A stretch of 64,000 bases of DNA from Oscheius tipulae. Lineage: Eukaryota > Nematoda > Chromadorea > Rhabditida > Rhabditidae. The stretch is from NCBI GenBank assembly GCA_037178975.1, contig JASJZH010000002.1, positions 5,569,501 to 5,633,500 of the forward strand, read 5' to 3'. Within the stretch, counting starts at the first letter, position 1. Each line of letters begins with the position of its first letter. Positions 36,614-48,473 of the stretch are shown here, one piece after another. Under the pieces are notes generated by a model. It was not told the DNA's origin, searched no databases, and worked only from the letters and a program-made list of their open reading frames with translations. A program made the translations under genes and the position numbers.

Positions 36614-39600
36614 TCATAAGTGATCGACGAAAAACTCGAAAGGCTGGTTCATGGCCTGGCGGAAGGACTGTCTCGAGGCGGCCATTTCCATCGGGAACTC
36701 GTCTAGTCGGGTAGGGAGATTGGCTGAGGAGGGTGGAGCCGGGGGAAGCAAGACAGCTCGTCTGAATTTCGACATGAATTATAGATGTCCATATTTCTCC
36801 GTCGAGACGGTACGGTGCGACCTCACACCGAGCGTGTTTCCTAACCAGTTATCTTTCCACGTTGCAATATTTTAGAAAGATGTAGATTTTGGTGTTAGCT
36901 ACAAATTTGCAAGACATTGCTGAGATTGAAAAGCAAGTATTACGACCGTAATTGTACGAGATAGTTTTACCATTGCTTTAAGAGCACGGCTAATTCGAAG
37001 ATTCAACATACCTTCTATGATCGGATCCACTTCCACTGCCCTCACCGGATCCTCCAGAAGCCTGTGACCGGACGTCGGGACCACCAGGTCGGCCTATCAT
37101 GTGCGGAAAGGGCGAAACTGGCATCGAAGCATAGCCAGAGACCTGAAAGACGACACAACGGTAAGAGAGGGAGAAGAAGAGTTAGGACGGACAACACAGG
37201 AGACAGGACGACGTGCATTTCCGAGACGAGAGACATTGAAACATTTATTCATTTCTCATGCCATGATCACAACGTAGAAGAACATAAAAATATACAATCA
37301 TTTCAGATAGGTAGGGGGACTTGAGCAAAATAAGAATGTGGTGCATCATGCTTTCTTTGTAATAGACCGGGGGCAGTTTCTACCTGGAAGTGGAGATCGA
37401 AATGGCACCAAATATATCATTTTGAGGTGGGGGTATGGGAATCAAGAACCTTCCGTCAGATGTTCATGACGTACATACGGCCGTGCAAGTCGCTTACCAT
37501 TGAGGCTGGGCCTTGACTATTGGGCATTCCAGCGGTCCATTGAGGCCAGCGGATACCGGTGACGGCCTGTTGAAACTCTTCAGGATGGGTGCGGTATCGC
37601 AGGAAATCTGTAAAGGATTGAATGAAGTTTGAACTGGAGACTAATAGGAGCTCTGCCAAAAGAACCTACCAGCACACTCGGGACCAAAGCCGTAGTATCT
37701 CTGTTCGATGAAGGTCATCTGATTGTGGATCATCTGAGTGATCAGTTTCTGTTTGAGCAGTTCAGTGGCCAAAGCCTTGGCATCCTTCTTGTCGCGCAAC
37801 CCGTCAACATGATCCAGAAGCCAGTCGATCAGATCCGTTCCCAGAAAAGAGTTTGGAACTGGTAGTTTGAGCCAGCTACGGTCCTTGATCTCGAGACCAG
37901 AGTCGGGCATCGCCATGGCCTGGACTATCTGAAGGCCTATTTAAAACAAGGACGACAAAAGACTGACTCTCTTCCTGTCACTGGTGCTGGTCAGCTTTCC
38001 GATGACAGTGTTCTGTCCACCAGAGCCGCCAGAATTGACAGTCGAGCTGCTAGGAGGTCTACCATGAGGCCAGTCACCCGGAACCGGGGTCGGTGCACCC
38101 TCAGAACCTGGAACTGTTTATCAATAGGAATCATCAAACAATTAGCTACCTTCCAAAATGCTCGGCATTCCTCTCATCGCGTTTGTGTGAGCGATCCAAG
38201 CCTGAGTATCGATAGGCCGGACAGGCTCCTCCCTGTGATTCCGAGGCATTGTGAAGCAGCTCTTGGGCTGATTGAATGACTTGGCGACGGTCAGCTTAAT
38301 CGGTCCCTTTTTCTGGACAGCGTCCCGGAGCACATCGACCGCCTGATCGTTTGTGAAGTTCTCAAAAGAGATGTCGTTGACTTGGAGGATCATGTCTCCG
38401 GCTTCTATCCGGCCATCCAAGGCCACTGCACCTCCTAAAAGTTTGAGTGTGATTATAATAAATTTGTAGGAAGTTTAGTGTCATCTACTTTTTGTGTACA
38501 GTCCCGGGCCAAGATTTGTCCGACTAAAGAAACTGATCAACTATTCTTAGCTGTTCAGTATCTGTGACTCTTACCCTCACTATCTCTGTGACTGTCATTA
38601 GCACGCTAACTGTTATGATTCCAGTAGTCTAATTACTATTATTGGTACGTTGACTATCTCTCACACCTTCCTCATACAACCCCTGTCCGATGTCCAACTG
38701 TCCCATAAGCTTTTCATGATCTTCCTGTACTCACCCTTAATGATGTTAGCCACGTAGATTCCGTTGTCGCCTCTCGTCGAACTCTCTCCAACAATTGAGA
38801 TTCCGAGAAAGCTGACCTGATCCATGTTGAGTGTAACAGTGATCACATCCAGGCTCATGGAGGATTCTAAATTAGTCCGTTAAAACTTTTGAAGCTTCAA
38901 ATGTACCAGTAATGCTGGAGAAGGAAGATGCCCTGGACGGTTTCCTGTAGTTTCGTCTCTTTTGTCGCCGTCTGTACGCATTGACATGTTGTCTCGAGAC
39001 GGAGGTGATGTCAGTTGTGGTCGAACCTCTGGAATGCGAACCAATTGCGAAAAGGCGCCGAAGCAATAAATCGAGAACAGATTGACTCCGAGAGCGGGAC
39101 CCACTTGTGTTTTACAGCGCAGTAATATTCGGATGAGTTCGAAGTGGTCGAATAGTAGTAGGCATTTCCGTCACTGCCTTCGAACTCACCGTCCTCGGTC
39201 GAATAGCCGGACATTTGAGAAAGAGAGTCAATGCTAGCGCGCGCACTCTAATCTAAGTCATCGCTCAAACGCAGAGGGATCAGTGTCGTGCTTTTGCCGT
39301 GTTTCTAGTGAGGGGAGAACTAACCTGTCATCGTCGTCAGAGAAGATGCGGGCGTCACTTTCGGAGCCGAGGGTCGAGTCTTCGAAGCGTCTGCCACGGT
39401 GACCTGAAACAGGATTTCATTAGGATGGATACAGGTATTTGGTCTGTCTGACAACTTTGGGAGGCCCAGGATATTTTATCTTTGGAGCCAGACCTGAGCT
39501 CAAAATCCGCTGCCCTTTACAGTGTCAAAGATATGTTTTCGAGTCCTACAATCTCTTCTTCAAAAATCGCAAAACTCAAAAATCACTTCTTTTGTCTGGA

Positions 39601-42600
39601 ACAGTGCGCAACTACTCTTCAAAACAAGTGTTCCCCTTACCAATGAGATAGAAAGAAGCTGTGCCGCTAAGTTCGCTGGTCAACGAGAGATGACTCGTTC
39701 TGTGAAGGAACCCAATAAGATGCCTTCGTGGTGAGGCATCTGGAGCCGTGTCCTTCTTTCCCTGATAGGTGCTGGTCGTGTTGCTGCCCCCGTACTTGCG
39801 CATCCGTTTCTTCCCAGGGTCATTGGTCGCCGCTGTGGATTCTACGTCATCCGCCACACCACTCTCATACAATGGTGGGAGAATCTTGCTCTCGACGTAG
39901 GTCATAGTCCTGCTCAGACCACGAGTCGGACTTGGCTTCCAAAGCTGGTCGAATGTCTCCAAATTGCTGAGCATTCTCGGAGCTGGAGTGATGGAAATCT
40001 GAGGAATTCTTCCGGAGACAGACGTTTTGAGTTCTGGAGGAATTGGCGAGACTTTCCTGCCAATCGGGAGAACCTTTTCCGGAGGAGGAGCTCTTCGTCT
40101 GACTGGACTCTTATCCTTTGGCAGATCCTTCGGTAGAACGACAGCAGAATGGGGACGAGGCAGAAGTTTAGGGAGCGGTGGACTGGCGGTTAATGACAGG
40201 CGCTTGTTCTTTGTTTTGCCGTCAATTGAGCTCTCAGACTGGCGTTTTTTGAGCCTGTTGGCTATCAGCACCGGTACGGGCCCTAATGAATTGGCATCGG
40301 CGGAGGTCTTACTGCGTCGAAGCGCCGGGTCCAGGCAGCCGTCCTTGAAAACCATTGGCTCGCCAGCAGCCGCACCAGACATCCCAACTATGCGAGAAAT
40401 TCCAGCACTCGATTTGGGCTCTTTCCTCTCGTCTTTCCGGCTCAGGGTGAAAATGTTCTGAAGGATCTTCGAGCCACTGATACTGCCCATATAACGACGT
40501 TTTGTCCTCTTTTTCTCCTCATCTTCTAACGACTCTTGCTGTGCCATTGGTGCCTTCACTGTTTGCTTCTTCTCCATCCTCAGAACCATGGCAGCTACTC
40601 GACCACTTAATGACTCTGTCGCCTTGATCCTCGTCGGCTGTCTGCTCGTGGTCTGCTCGTTAAGCACGTCTCTGAGCAAAGAACTTCTGCCAGGAGCATT
40701 CTCTTTCGATGAAGCGGACCGCGAAGACATCTTTGAGGGAAAAAGTAGTATACTAAGGAAGGCAAGGATCGAAGAAAGAGGGGAAGAGTCAAACACGCGG
40801 AGGGTACTCGAAGGAGTGGAGCGCGACAATGACTTTGCAGGAAGAGAGCGTGGCGAAAAAACAAAGATTTTGACTGATTATTGATTGGTCAATTGTCATT
40901 TCTGTCCTGGGTGTGCCGTTGACTAGTGTAAAGCCTTTTTCAAAGTTCTCAAGAGCTTCAAGCACAAATTATGGATTCGAAGATGCATTTTTCAACTTGT
41001 GATCCAAATTGTATCTTGTGTTAGGGACAGTACCGTAGGATGGTAGAACAACCTTATAATCCTCCCGTCATTCGGTGAGTCACAAACAGGGACGCTCTCT
41101 GACATTACCTAACTACTGCGATTTCTAAGTCTTTTCCTGGTGGATATCGGGACAAAGATCTGTGCTGCAACTCGCACAAAATATAGTTATGGGAATCTGT
41201 CAGGCTTCAAAGCTCCACGATGTTGTCGTTTCCTTTTTGTACATGATCAGTTCTATGTTATAACAGAAAGTACGGATCTTGAAATCGGCAATAACTTGTT
41301 ATGATGAGTTGGACCCTAGCCAAAGAAGGTCCAAAACTCATTTTATTCGCAGCTAGTGGTAGACTAACAGAACCGTAGGGCCTAGTAGACAGTGTTTTTT
41401 TTTTTTTGAATAAAAGAGGATTCTTCTAGTGCAGAATGCAGGTCTAGTAGGCTGAAAACCACTGGAGATGGACTAGAAGCGGTCAGTCGAAACAGATGTC
41501 ATTGATACGGAGCGCGAGAGGGACAAATTTGCTCTGAAGATTTTCTCTTTTTCCGGCCCAGAGAGACACGTCTGCGCAGAAACAGAGAAATGAGACAAGA
41601 GTGCTCATTCCTCTGCGCATACAAACACTGCGAGAGAGAAGACCCGTGAGCGAGATGAACTATCATCACCGCGCAGCTGATAGCTCTCTCGCTCTCAAAA
41701 TAACGAGGGAGATTCTCCAGGAGTGGAGCCGGTTACAACAGGCGTGAGAGACTGAGTGTGTGCAATCATTAAGAGCACTCGCGCCAACAATTGGCATGTA
41801 TCTGGGACATCAATCGCGCTCCTGGACAATGACCAGGTGTCAAGAAATTGTTCCAGTGTAAACAAAACAGCCTCTTACCTTGTGCGTACTGGGCGGGCTG
41901 GTACATCTGCTGCTGTGGCTGTCGACGATTCAGGCTACCTCTCATGTAGTGAGGAACTGGGGCTGAGAACATCGACTCCGAATCCGTGCTCATCACTGAA
42001 AAGAATTCTCTTTGCTGTCTCTGTGTCATTCTCCATTGTTTTGTACTCTCTCTATGTCCGAAATAGAGCAACTGCCTGTTGCAATCAAATTTATAGACTT
42101 CCGCAACATCGGGACAACACATGTCTGGGCGAAAATGCTCTTGAAACTGACACTTTCTACGTTCCGTTTTGAGGAGCGGGAAAGTTAGAAAGATGAGATT
42201 TAAGCGTTATTGAACAGGGAGATCTTAAAGGCATGAACCAAGAAAGACATCCGTATTTATAATTTTCTAGGGGTCTCTATATTCATAACCCAACGGGTAA
42301 GTTTTCAATCTCAACTAAACATTTCCAGAGCAATTCAAAACTAGAAAGTGATCTGGCTTGTGTGGAGGATTGTTCTCTCTTGCCTGTATAGATTCCTCGT
42401 CATAACTCTCAAAATATTGACCCAAAACACTCACTGCTGCTGTCGAAATGATGCTGATTTGGCCGGTACATGTTGTGATTGTAGCGTCCCTGAGGCGCCG
42501 GGCCGGGAACTATTTGGTGTCTCACAGACTTCGGCAGACCACTGCTCCCATCAGAAGTCGTCGATCCCTCGGTGGTGAAGATGTGCAGCTCGAATCGGCC

Positions 42601-43819
42601 ATTTGGCGCCTTCTCTAGTCTGGCCATGTCATCGCGGATCTCCATTTTCACTGGTCTAGACAGGAATGAAGGTGGAGAACAATGTTAGACTCACTGTCCA
42701 CTGTCCGGATCGATAGTCTTCATGTAATATTTGTAGTTTGTTCTTGTAAGAACCCGTTTAAAGTCACCGAGAGTTATGAGATCCGGACTGAGATGAACCT
42801 CAGTCATGTAAATTGTCGGATCCTCGTCCAAATAGTAGTAGACCTGAGAAACGTTCTAATAAGTCATAAAGGAAAATCCTACCTTTGTGACGGCAGGAAA
42901 GCTCGGTTCATTGACAGCAGTTTCTGAAGTCTGGGACATGTTTCCGTCTGACATATCCGAGAGTCCGACGGCTCCTGAAACGAGAATAATCGTGAGAAAA
43001 GCGGGGAGATCCAAGCTGCGTCGCGTTACTGGTAGTCTTTTTGGTTCGATAGCGTTTTTTAAATTATCAACTTCGATCTAGAGAAATTCTAATTGTCTGA
43101 TTTTTTAAATCTTTGGGTATGACTTTAGGCTTGTTGAAGGTGGTGCGTAGATAGTAAGGAAGTCCTAACAGTATCAGTTGTGCATCCAGACCAAACAAAA
43201 ACGACATACTACCAGTTGATTGGAATATAATGAGAGACAGACTATCACTTTGCTACTACCAGCACGCTCAAGTCGTATTAAGCAGTAGTATATTCCAGTA
43301 CTTGCAGCTCACAATTGACGAAGATAGACTAATTACAAATGTTCGAGCTTGCTTGCGAAGTTTGTTTATTTCTGCAAACAAGAACTATTGACTCTCTTTA
43401 TTGAGGTGCTAGAGTAGTCTACGGTAATTTCTCTACTTCCGAGTCTTTAACAGCTTTTCTACAGAAGACCACAGCTTCCGAGCGCTCTTTGTCTCGTCAG
43501 TTGGATATTTTTCCTAACACTGATTCACTACAGTACGACGACCGATATTCTCTCGCTCAATCAAAATCTTTCAGAATACCGTTCGGTGCTATAGTGACTG
43601 AGTGCATTTGCAGCCGACTCTTTTGCACCCGTGCTTCTCCCTGTCTGATCTAGGAAAATTAAAAACAAAAGTCAAGATCCTACCTTCGTGGTTGATGATG
43701 GAAGACAACTCTGCACTGTCAGCCGTATCATCCAGGTTCATCTTCTTTGTGTTCTCCACGACGGTGGCGAGAGTGACATCGGACGAGTCCATGATGTCAG
43801 ACCCGTCAAAGGTGTCCAT
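36614..43819 (-). CDS. dsh: Dishevelled (DIX-PDZ-DEP Wnt signalling scaffold)
   Basis: Dishevelled relays Frizzled signals to beta-catenin and planar polarity pathways. The minus strand gives a 76-residue acidic N terminus ([14 protein letters not shown], second exon 42974-42883), then DIX ([52 protein letters not shown], 42843-42560). A linker has [19 protein letters not shown] and [21 protein letters not shown], then a basic [12 protein letters not shown] with [12 protein letters not shown] follows with [40 protein letters not shown] and IKLTVAK, then [24 protein letters not shown] has [35 protein letters not shown] and [10 protein letters not shown]. The conserved C terminus is [20 protein letters not shown]. 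Roughly 650-700 residues. Intron 39404-41873 hosts another same-strand gene. An acceptor-like ttacag lies 2 nt before the start. Confidence 0.94.
39612..40730 (-). CDS. Unknown basic, disordered protein with KEN and D-box-like motifs, nested in dishevelled intron
   Basis: A single uninterrupted 372-codon frame entirely inside an intron of dishevelled and on the same strand. I chose the start at 40730 because it gives [14 protein letters not shown] directly after an acceptor-like tcaaag; an ATG 99 nt upstream is also in frame. The N terminus has a KEN box (residues 9-11) and [10 protein letters not shown], close to a destruction box, so degradation by APC/C is possible. The rest is rich in K, R, S and P ([32 protein letters not shown]) with no known fold seen. 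[19 protein letters not shown] looks like a conserved short block. Length and codon quality favour a real protein. A mitotic regulator is an inference only; no family was recognised. Confidence 0.6.
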   Translation of the reverse strand: MSSRSASSKENAPGRSSLLRDVLNEQTTSRQPTRIKATESLSGRVAAMVLRMEKKQTVKAPMAQQESLEDEEKKRTKRRYMGSISGSKILQNIFTLSRKDERKEPKSSAGISRIVGMSGAAAGEPMVFKDGCLDPALRRSKTSADANSLGPVPVLIANRLKKRQSESSIDGKTKNKRLSLTASPPLPKLLPRPHSAVVLPKDLPKDKSPVRRRAPPPEKVLPIGRKVSPIPPELKTSVSGRIPQISITPAPRMLSNLETFDQLWKPSPTRGLSRTMTYVESKILPPLYESGVADDVESTAATNDPGKKRMRKYGGSNTTSTYQGKKDTAPDASPRRHLIGFLHRTSHLSLTSELSGTASFYLIGKGNTCFEE

Positions 43820-43821
43820 CT

Positions 43822-43824
43822 CTG
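43822..43824 (-). promoter_or_regulatory. Putative trans-splice acceptor, dishevelled
   Basis: Minus strand tttttcttacag ends 2 nt before the dishevelled ATG at 43819. Confidence 0.5.
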
Positions 43825-44134
43825 TAAGAAAAAGACAAGTTGTGGATGAAAATAAAAAGGCAAATATGAGCTACGCGCCACTGGAGGTGTACACTGATAT
43901 CGGACACGACAAACAGCACTGGAGAGGCAGGCTCTCCACTGTCCGCGTGAGGCCGAAGTAGAGGTAAAAACGCTTGTAGAGAGAGCGAGCGAGGGAACGA
44001 GGGAAGAAAAAGTGCGAAGTAGTGGGAGATAGGAGAGGGTTTGATCAAAGAATACTTCTTCTAGCGCGATATGTCCAAAGCTGCCACTCCTCACCCATTT
44101 TTAGGGGAGATTCAATGACTTTTCAGCTTTGCAC

Positions 44135-44199
44135 GGTTCTGCAAACTTGTAGACCGTATAAAAATCTACAACCTTGTAGAACATCGTAGAATCTAAAAG
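44135..44199. repeat. Dispersed degenerate repeat, copy C
   Basis: ggttctgcaaacttgtagacc, then tctacaaccttgtagaacat; matches copies A and B. The core ctacaaccttgtag is near-palindromic. Confidence 0.5.
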
Positions 44200-46092
44200 T
44201 AAGATCTTCGACCCGAAAAGTGTAAGTCAAGAGGAGAACTGACTGACACGGTATGACAATGACAAATGACAAGGAAACTGAGATTCACTAGTTTTTTTAT
44301 TATCTAGGGAGCCAAAAATGTTTGGACCATTCTATTTCTGTCCTACATCAAAAAGGTTCAAGGATAGTTTCGTGACTTTCCGGCCAAAAGAATGGTGGGA
44401 CAGATACAGAGCAAGATAAGTATAGTATATTCTTTAGCGAGCGGAGCTGAAAAATAGTTCTTAAAATAAGAAATATGGAAAGACATGGAAAAGAGTGCAG
44501 CTGCCAAGAGATGTCAAAAATTTGCGCGTAATGGAAATATCGCGTGCTTGTGCATCCGACTCTCGGGACAATTCCCTCCGGAATTCGGAAACGAGGCCAT
44601 CGGATGAAAGCCATTCAATAAGAGGCAACAATTTCGAACTTGGCGCCAAAAAAGTAAGCCAGAATGATAAGAGTTGTAAATCATTTTAATGAGAGATAGT
44701 GGGGAGTCCTTGGGTTCAGAGACATTTTTGCATAATGAGGGATGGCTGTTGTGTGCCGGGTGGCGTCGACCAAGCCAATCGATCGATACGGAACCCCCTA
44801 ACCCCGACCACATGGGAGCACAAAGGTCTCCTCGGCCCTCATTGCGCAATTTGCACCCTTAGTCAATTTTGACCAATGACTCAGGACGGGGGCTCGATGG
44901 AAGGAGAGCGATGGAAAACGCCGAATCATAGGAACTGGCGCTAGGGCAAAGATTTTTGAATGACAGGCGCCGTGAAAACACGCGCCAATCGCAATGCCTT
45001 GTTTGAAAATGAGGTAGGGATAGAGGTATTTTGGGAGGGAAAGATGTTTGCGTTGACATGACATCGCTCGAGACGGGTAGTGGATTCGCCGACAGGAACA
45101 TCAGAAAATCCAATGATCAAGAGTTTCTCGAGCTTAAAGAGAGGAAAAAATGGAGTTTCTTGAAGAGACGAGATTCCAATGATTCCTGAATAACCGATAC
45201 CTAAGGATGTGTTCAGGGATTTTGAGGTCAAGGAAGAAAATATAAGCCTAAGAGAAGAATCTAATAATTGAGAGAAGCAGATTGAGGTCTACAGGACTGG
45301 AATGAGGAAGTGAGTCGTTGTGGAATGTCAAGGAGAGAACCAAGATACCTGTATCAAATTGGAGAACTTTTTTGGCTAAAACATTGAGACAGACACACGT
45401 AACTTTGTAAGAACACAACGGTAGGAAACTAGTTGTCTATTTCTTTACCAGAATTTGATAGAGAATCGACGTAAGGCTGCGAAGACATCGAGAGAGCACG
45501 TGTCATTCTCTTATAGGAGACGTTCACGAATTCTAATGGGAACGTGATGCTTGTTAGAAATTGCATTGTTTTAGAGAAGTTCTTCAAAGCTGTTGGTCCC
45601 CCAAACTCTCTCAATATCAGGCTCTTCAGAAGACCTACATGGCTGCAATTATGAAGCCGGTAAGAGCATGTTTTCACCCTTCGAAGGGATCACTAGAAGG
45701 AAATCATAGGTTTTGAAGAAAAGAGAGCGGGAAGAGAGTGAGGAAACCCGATCCGGATTCATGTCACATTCTGACTAAAGAGACTCGGGGAAAGGATATA
45801 AATGAGGGAAGACAATGAGGATTAGGTGGGTCCAGAGCCCCATTGGGTGTGAATCGATGGCAATTATAAAAGGCTCCGAGCTAGCAATCAAATGGACGTC
45901 GCGAAGAAGAGACGAGACGAGAAGAAGAGACAATTGTTGGGGTCCAGATGAGTCAATAATCGCCATGTGTTGCCAGTAATTGAATGCAGAGGACACAATA
46001 AACACATGTGGACGTCTTGGAATCAGAGCATCTGACAGCGGCACTTTCCCGGAACTTTACGGGAACAAGATTAGATTTTCCAGGCATGAAAT

Positions 46093-46120
46093 GCTCTACA
46101 AAATTGTAGCTCTTAAACTG
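46093..46120. repeat. Possible fourth copy of the dispersed repeat
   Basis: gctctacaaaattgtagctc with palindromic core ctacaaaattgtag. Shorter and less certain than copies A-C. Confidence 0.35.
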
Positions 46121-47930
46121 CTCAACGAGTATGCAGAACAATGTGAGTCTGGGAAATGTCTTCCTATGGCTGAAAAGTGCCTAACATGCTGCAGACCTTC
46201 TATTAAATTGGAGGTTTGGGACCTATCATTTCTTTACTAATTTTGTGTTACGACCGTCTGTGTGTATGTATTAAAGTATGTGTGTATCAGCACTCTTTTT
46301 TCCCGAAAAAGTTACCAGAAAATTATAAAATTGAAGAAGGGTAGAAAAAAAAAACCGCGTTCGAATTGCCGCCTCACAGGCAGGATAAACTTTTGGGAGG
46401 GCAAAATTCGCGACGCCGATTTTTACTTCTCCCTTTGTTGGATTTTCCTCTCCCGATCTCATCCTCTTTTTTACCTTTTTGTTGAAAAATTTAATGGGGT
46501 CACCTGTCGGATGTAGCGAACGGTCAATCGGCGAACGGTTTGGCCAGCTGCCATGGTAGCTGTTGACAGGAAACCCGTCCAAGTGGCCGACACTCGTTCC
46601 TCACTCGCATTTGACGTAATCGCTGTTTGCCACGATCGTTTCTTCCCCCTTTTGTGTCAAATGCAGTCTGCAAGGCTGTGGTCCCACAATCTAAAATCTG
46701 TTTGCTGGCGGCGGCCTGTTCCTTCTGCAAACGCAAGCTGTTTTGGGACTGTTCTCCTTCATTTCCTCTCGCTCCTCCTACTTACCCATCTTTCGCAGCC
46801 GCGTACATCTTCATTAGGCCAGTCATGACCATTAAAAGCCATTCATGTTTGCACAAATACGCAAAACTATTGCTAGTCGTCCACACAGCTGTTCATCGAT
46901 ACCTTTTTACGTCTTGTAATATCTTTTCCGCCTCGAAATTAACTTCTGCCAATTTGTTTTGATCTCGTGAGACTCAAAAAGTGGGCCAACCCGACAGGTG
47001 CTACCAGATGGACATTACACCTTCCATTTATCAGCCGAAGAGAGCCTGCTGTGTGTGCCAACCTTTCATTTGATCGTGTGCGCTTCCTTATAGCGTTTTC
47101 GTGCTATGCAAGACTTTCTCCCCAGTAAGTTGAGCCCACATAATAGCTGTGTGCCCTCAACTATTACTTATTTGCTCAACGTATCTCATTTGCACGGCTA
47201 TTGGCCTTTCTCTCCATTCCACTGGGTGCTATGTCCTCTCTTGATGATTTCTCTCCACCAATTTCTTCCTCTATTCTTGTTGTGATGAATAGCGATCCCG
47301 TCGGCTTTTCGTCGTATCATTATCCAAATGCAAATGCATCAGCTATGCCTATTCTCTCGCTCTCCTTTCCCGCCAACCACACATAATACGGGTCCTGTCC
47401 CGCTTCGAATTCGCTTTCCTTGTGTCTCTGCCAATGAGTGACCTCTCTGGGGCCGTCACAGTGTTCTTTTTTCTTCCCCTGGCAGCTACTGTTCATTGAT
47501 TTGACCATACTTTCCTTCTTCTACGCGCTACTTTACACCCAAACCGTTTTTTTGTCGCGCCGTGCGCTATTCTTGGTTCTAATCCTCCGGATTTTGTGAA
47601 ACCGTGATCCGCTTTCCGGAGTCATTCGATCAGTACGGCACTCCAAATGTGGAGGCGGACTCCCGCGTCCCTAAAATGCCATCGATCTGTTCGAAGACCT
47701 AATCGCATTGTGTTTAGGTCAATCGACCTTTATGCTCTTATACAATACAGTCCAAGAAATCAAGACCGTCTTTGTTATGCCGTGCCTTGACTCAAAATAG
47801 CCTTCTCTACTTTTCTTTTGTTTTGAGCTTCAAACTGGGGCCTCATTCGTTTGATCAAATGGCTTGACCTCGCCTAATCCTTCCTCATTTGTTTCCCTCC
47901 GTTCTTCGAACACGTTCAACTAGCTTTTTT

Positions 47931-47933
47931 CAG
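47931..47933 (+). promoter_or_regulatory. Putative trans-splice acceptor, small gene
   Basis: gcttttttcag followed after 2 nt by the ATG at 47936. Confidence 0.5.
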
Positions 47934-47935
47934 GA

Positions 47936-48473
47936 ATGGACAGCGTCGACACAGTCACTTCTCGGCTGCAGGCCGCCACAATTTCATCCAGGATGAAGGT
48001 TCGTTCGTCTTTCCGTCTCCTTCAAATAGCAAGCTTTTGCAGAACCGGGAAGTGGCGAAAGGACTAGCCCCCAGATTCGAATCGGCCCCAAAGAAGACGT
48101 CTCCTCTCAAAGCGAGGTTAGCTCCTTTTTTTCTTGAAATTTCCTTCTTTCCCCTTACTTTCCAGTGTCCTGGTAACAGACTGCACAATTTCGCCGTCGC
48201 CCTAATTCTCTAGGGAGCAACTTGCCGCGAGCAAACCTCTATTTCCTTTTATTTCCTCTTTTTCAGAATTCTATCCTTTACTCACAGGATCGGCATCGGA
48301 CGGATTCCGAAAATGGTCCCGGCCGAAGATATCAACCACGACACACCCGAAGGAAGAAAAATTTTTTATGATCAGGTCGGTCTTGTCATTTTTTTTTCAC
48401 GGAACAACTCGTTCAGATCGTGTACCTCCTTCAAATTAAAGTGCCAGCCTCGCGTCACGTATCTGAATGCTAG
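47936..48473 (+). CDS. Small unknown protein, four exons
   Basis: The model is exon 47936-47998 (MDSVDTVTSRLQAATISSRM), exon 48043-48116 (NREVAKGLAPRFESAPKKTS), an exon from the acceptor near 48266 to 48375 (RIGIGRIPKMVPAEDINHD and EGRKIFYDQ), and a last exon reading IVYLLQIKVPASRHVSEC with a stop at 48471-48473. All junctions have GT-AG signals and keep frame, giving about 100 residues. A shorter third exon (acceptor ctttccag near 48165) would end the protein early. I do not recognise the family; no signal peptide or TM is seen. It could also be a 5' part of USP47, but the phase of the last exon and its stop argue against that. Confidence 0.5.

Larger units (their letters stand above)
43820..47935. 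other. 4.1-kb divergent intergenic region
   Basis: Between the divergent dishevelled gene and the small gene at 47936. Several ORFs of 60-110 codons lie on both strands, but none shows a family motif, consistent splice structure or neighbouring exons. It holds two dispersed repeat copies. The part beyond about 46,400 becomes pyrimidine-rich on the plus strand. An unrecognised gene or ncRNA is possible. Confidence 0.45.

Noticed and set aside
40027-40461. 144-codon plus-strand ORF rich in G, R and S
   Set aside because: It is the antisense shadow of the nested KEN-box protein; composition reflects that gene's codons.
45980-46240. 86-codon ORF MNAEDTINTCGRLGIRASDS
   Set aside because: It runs through the dispersed CTACAA repeat and has no recognisable domain.
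46340-46380. B-box-like GTTCGAATTGCC as a fifth tRNA-like element
   Set aside because: No A-box at the proper distance and no clover-leaf pairing.
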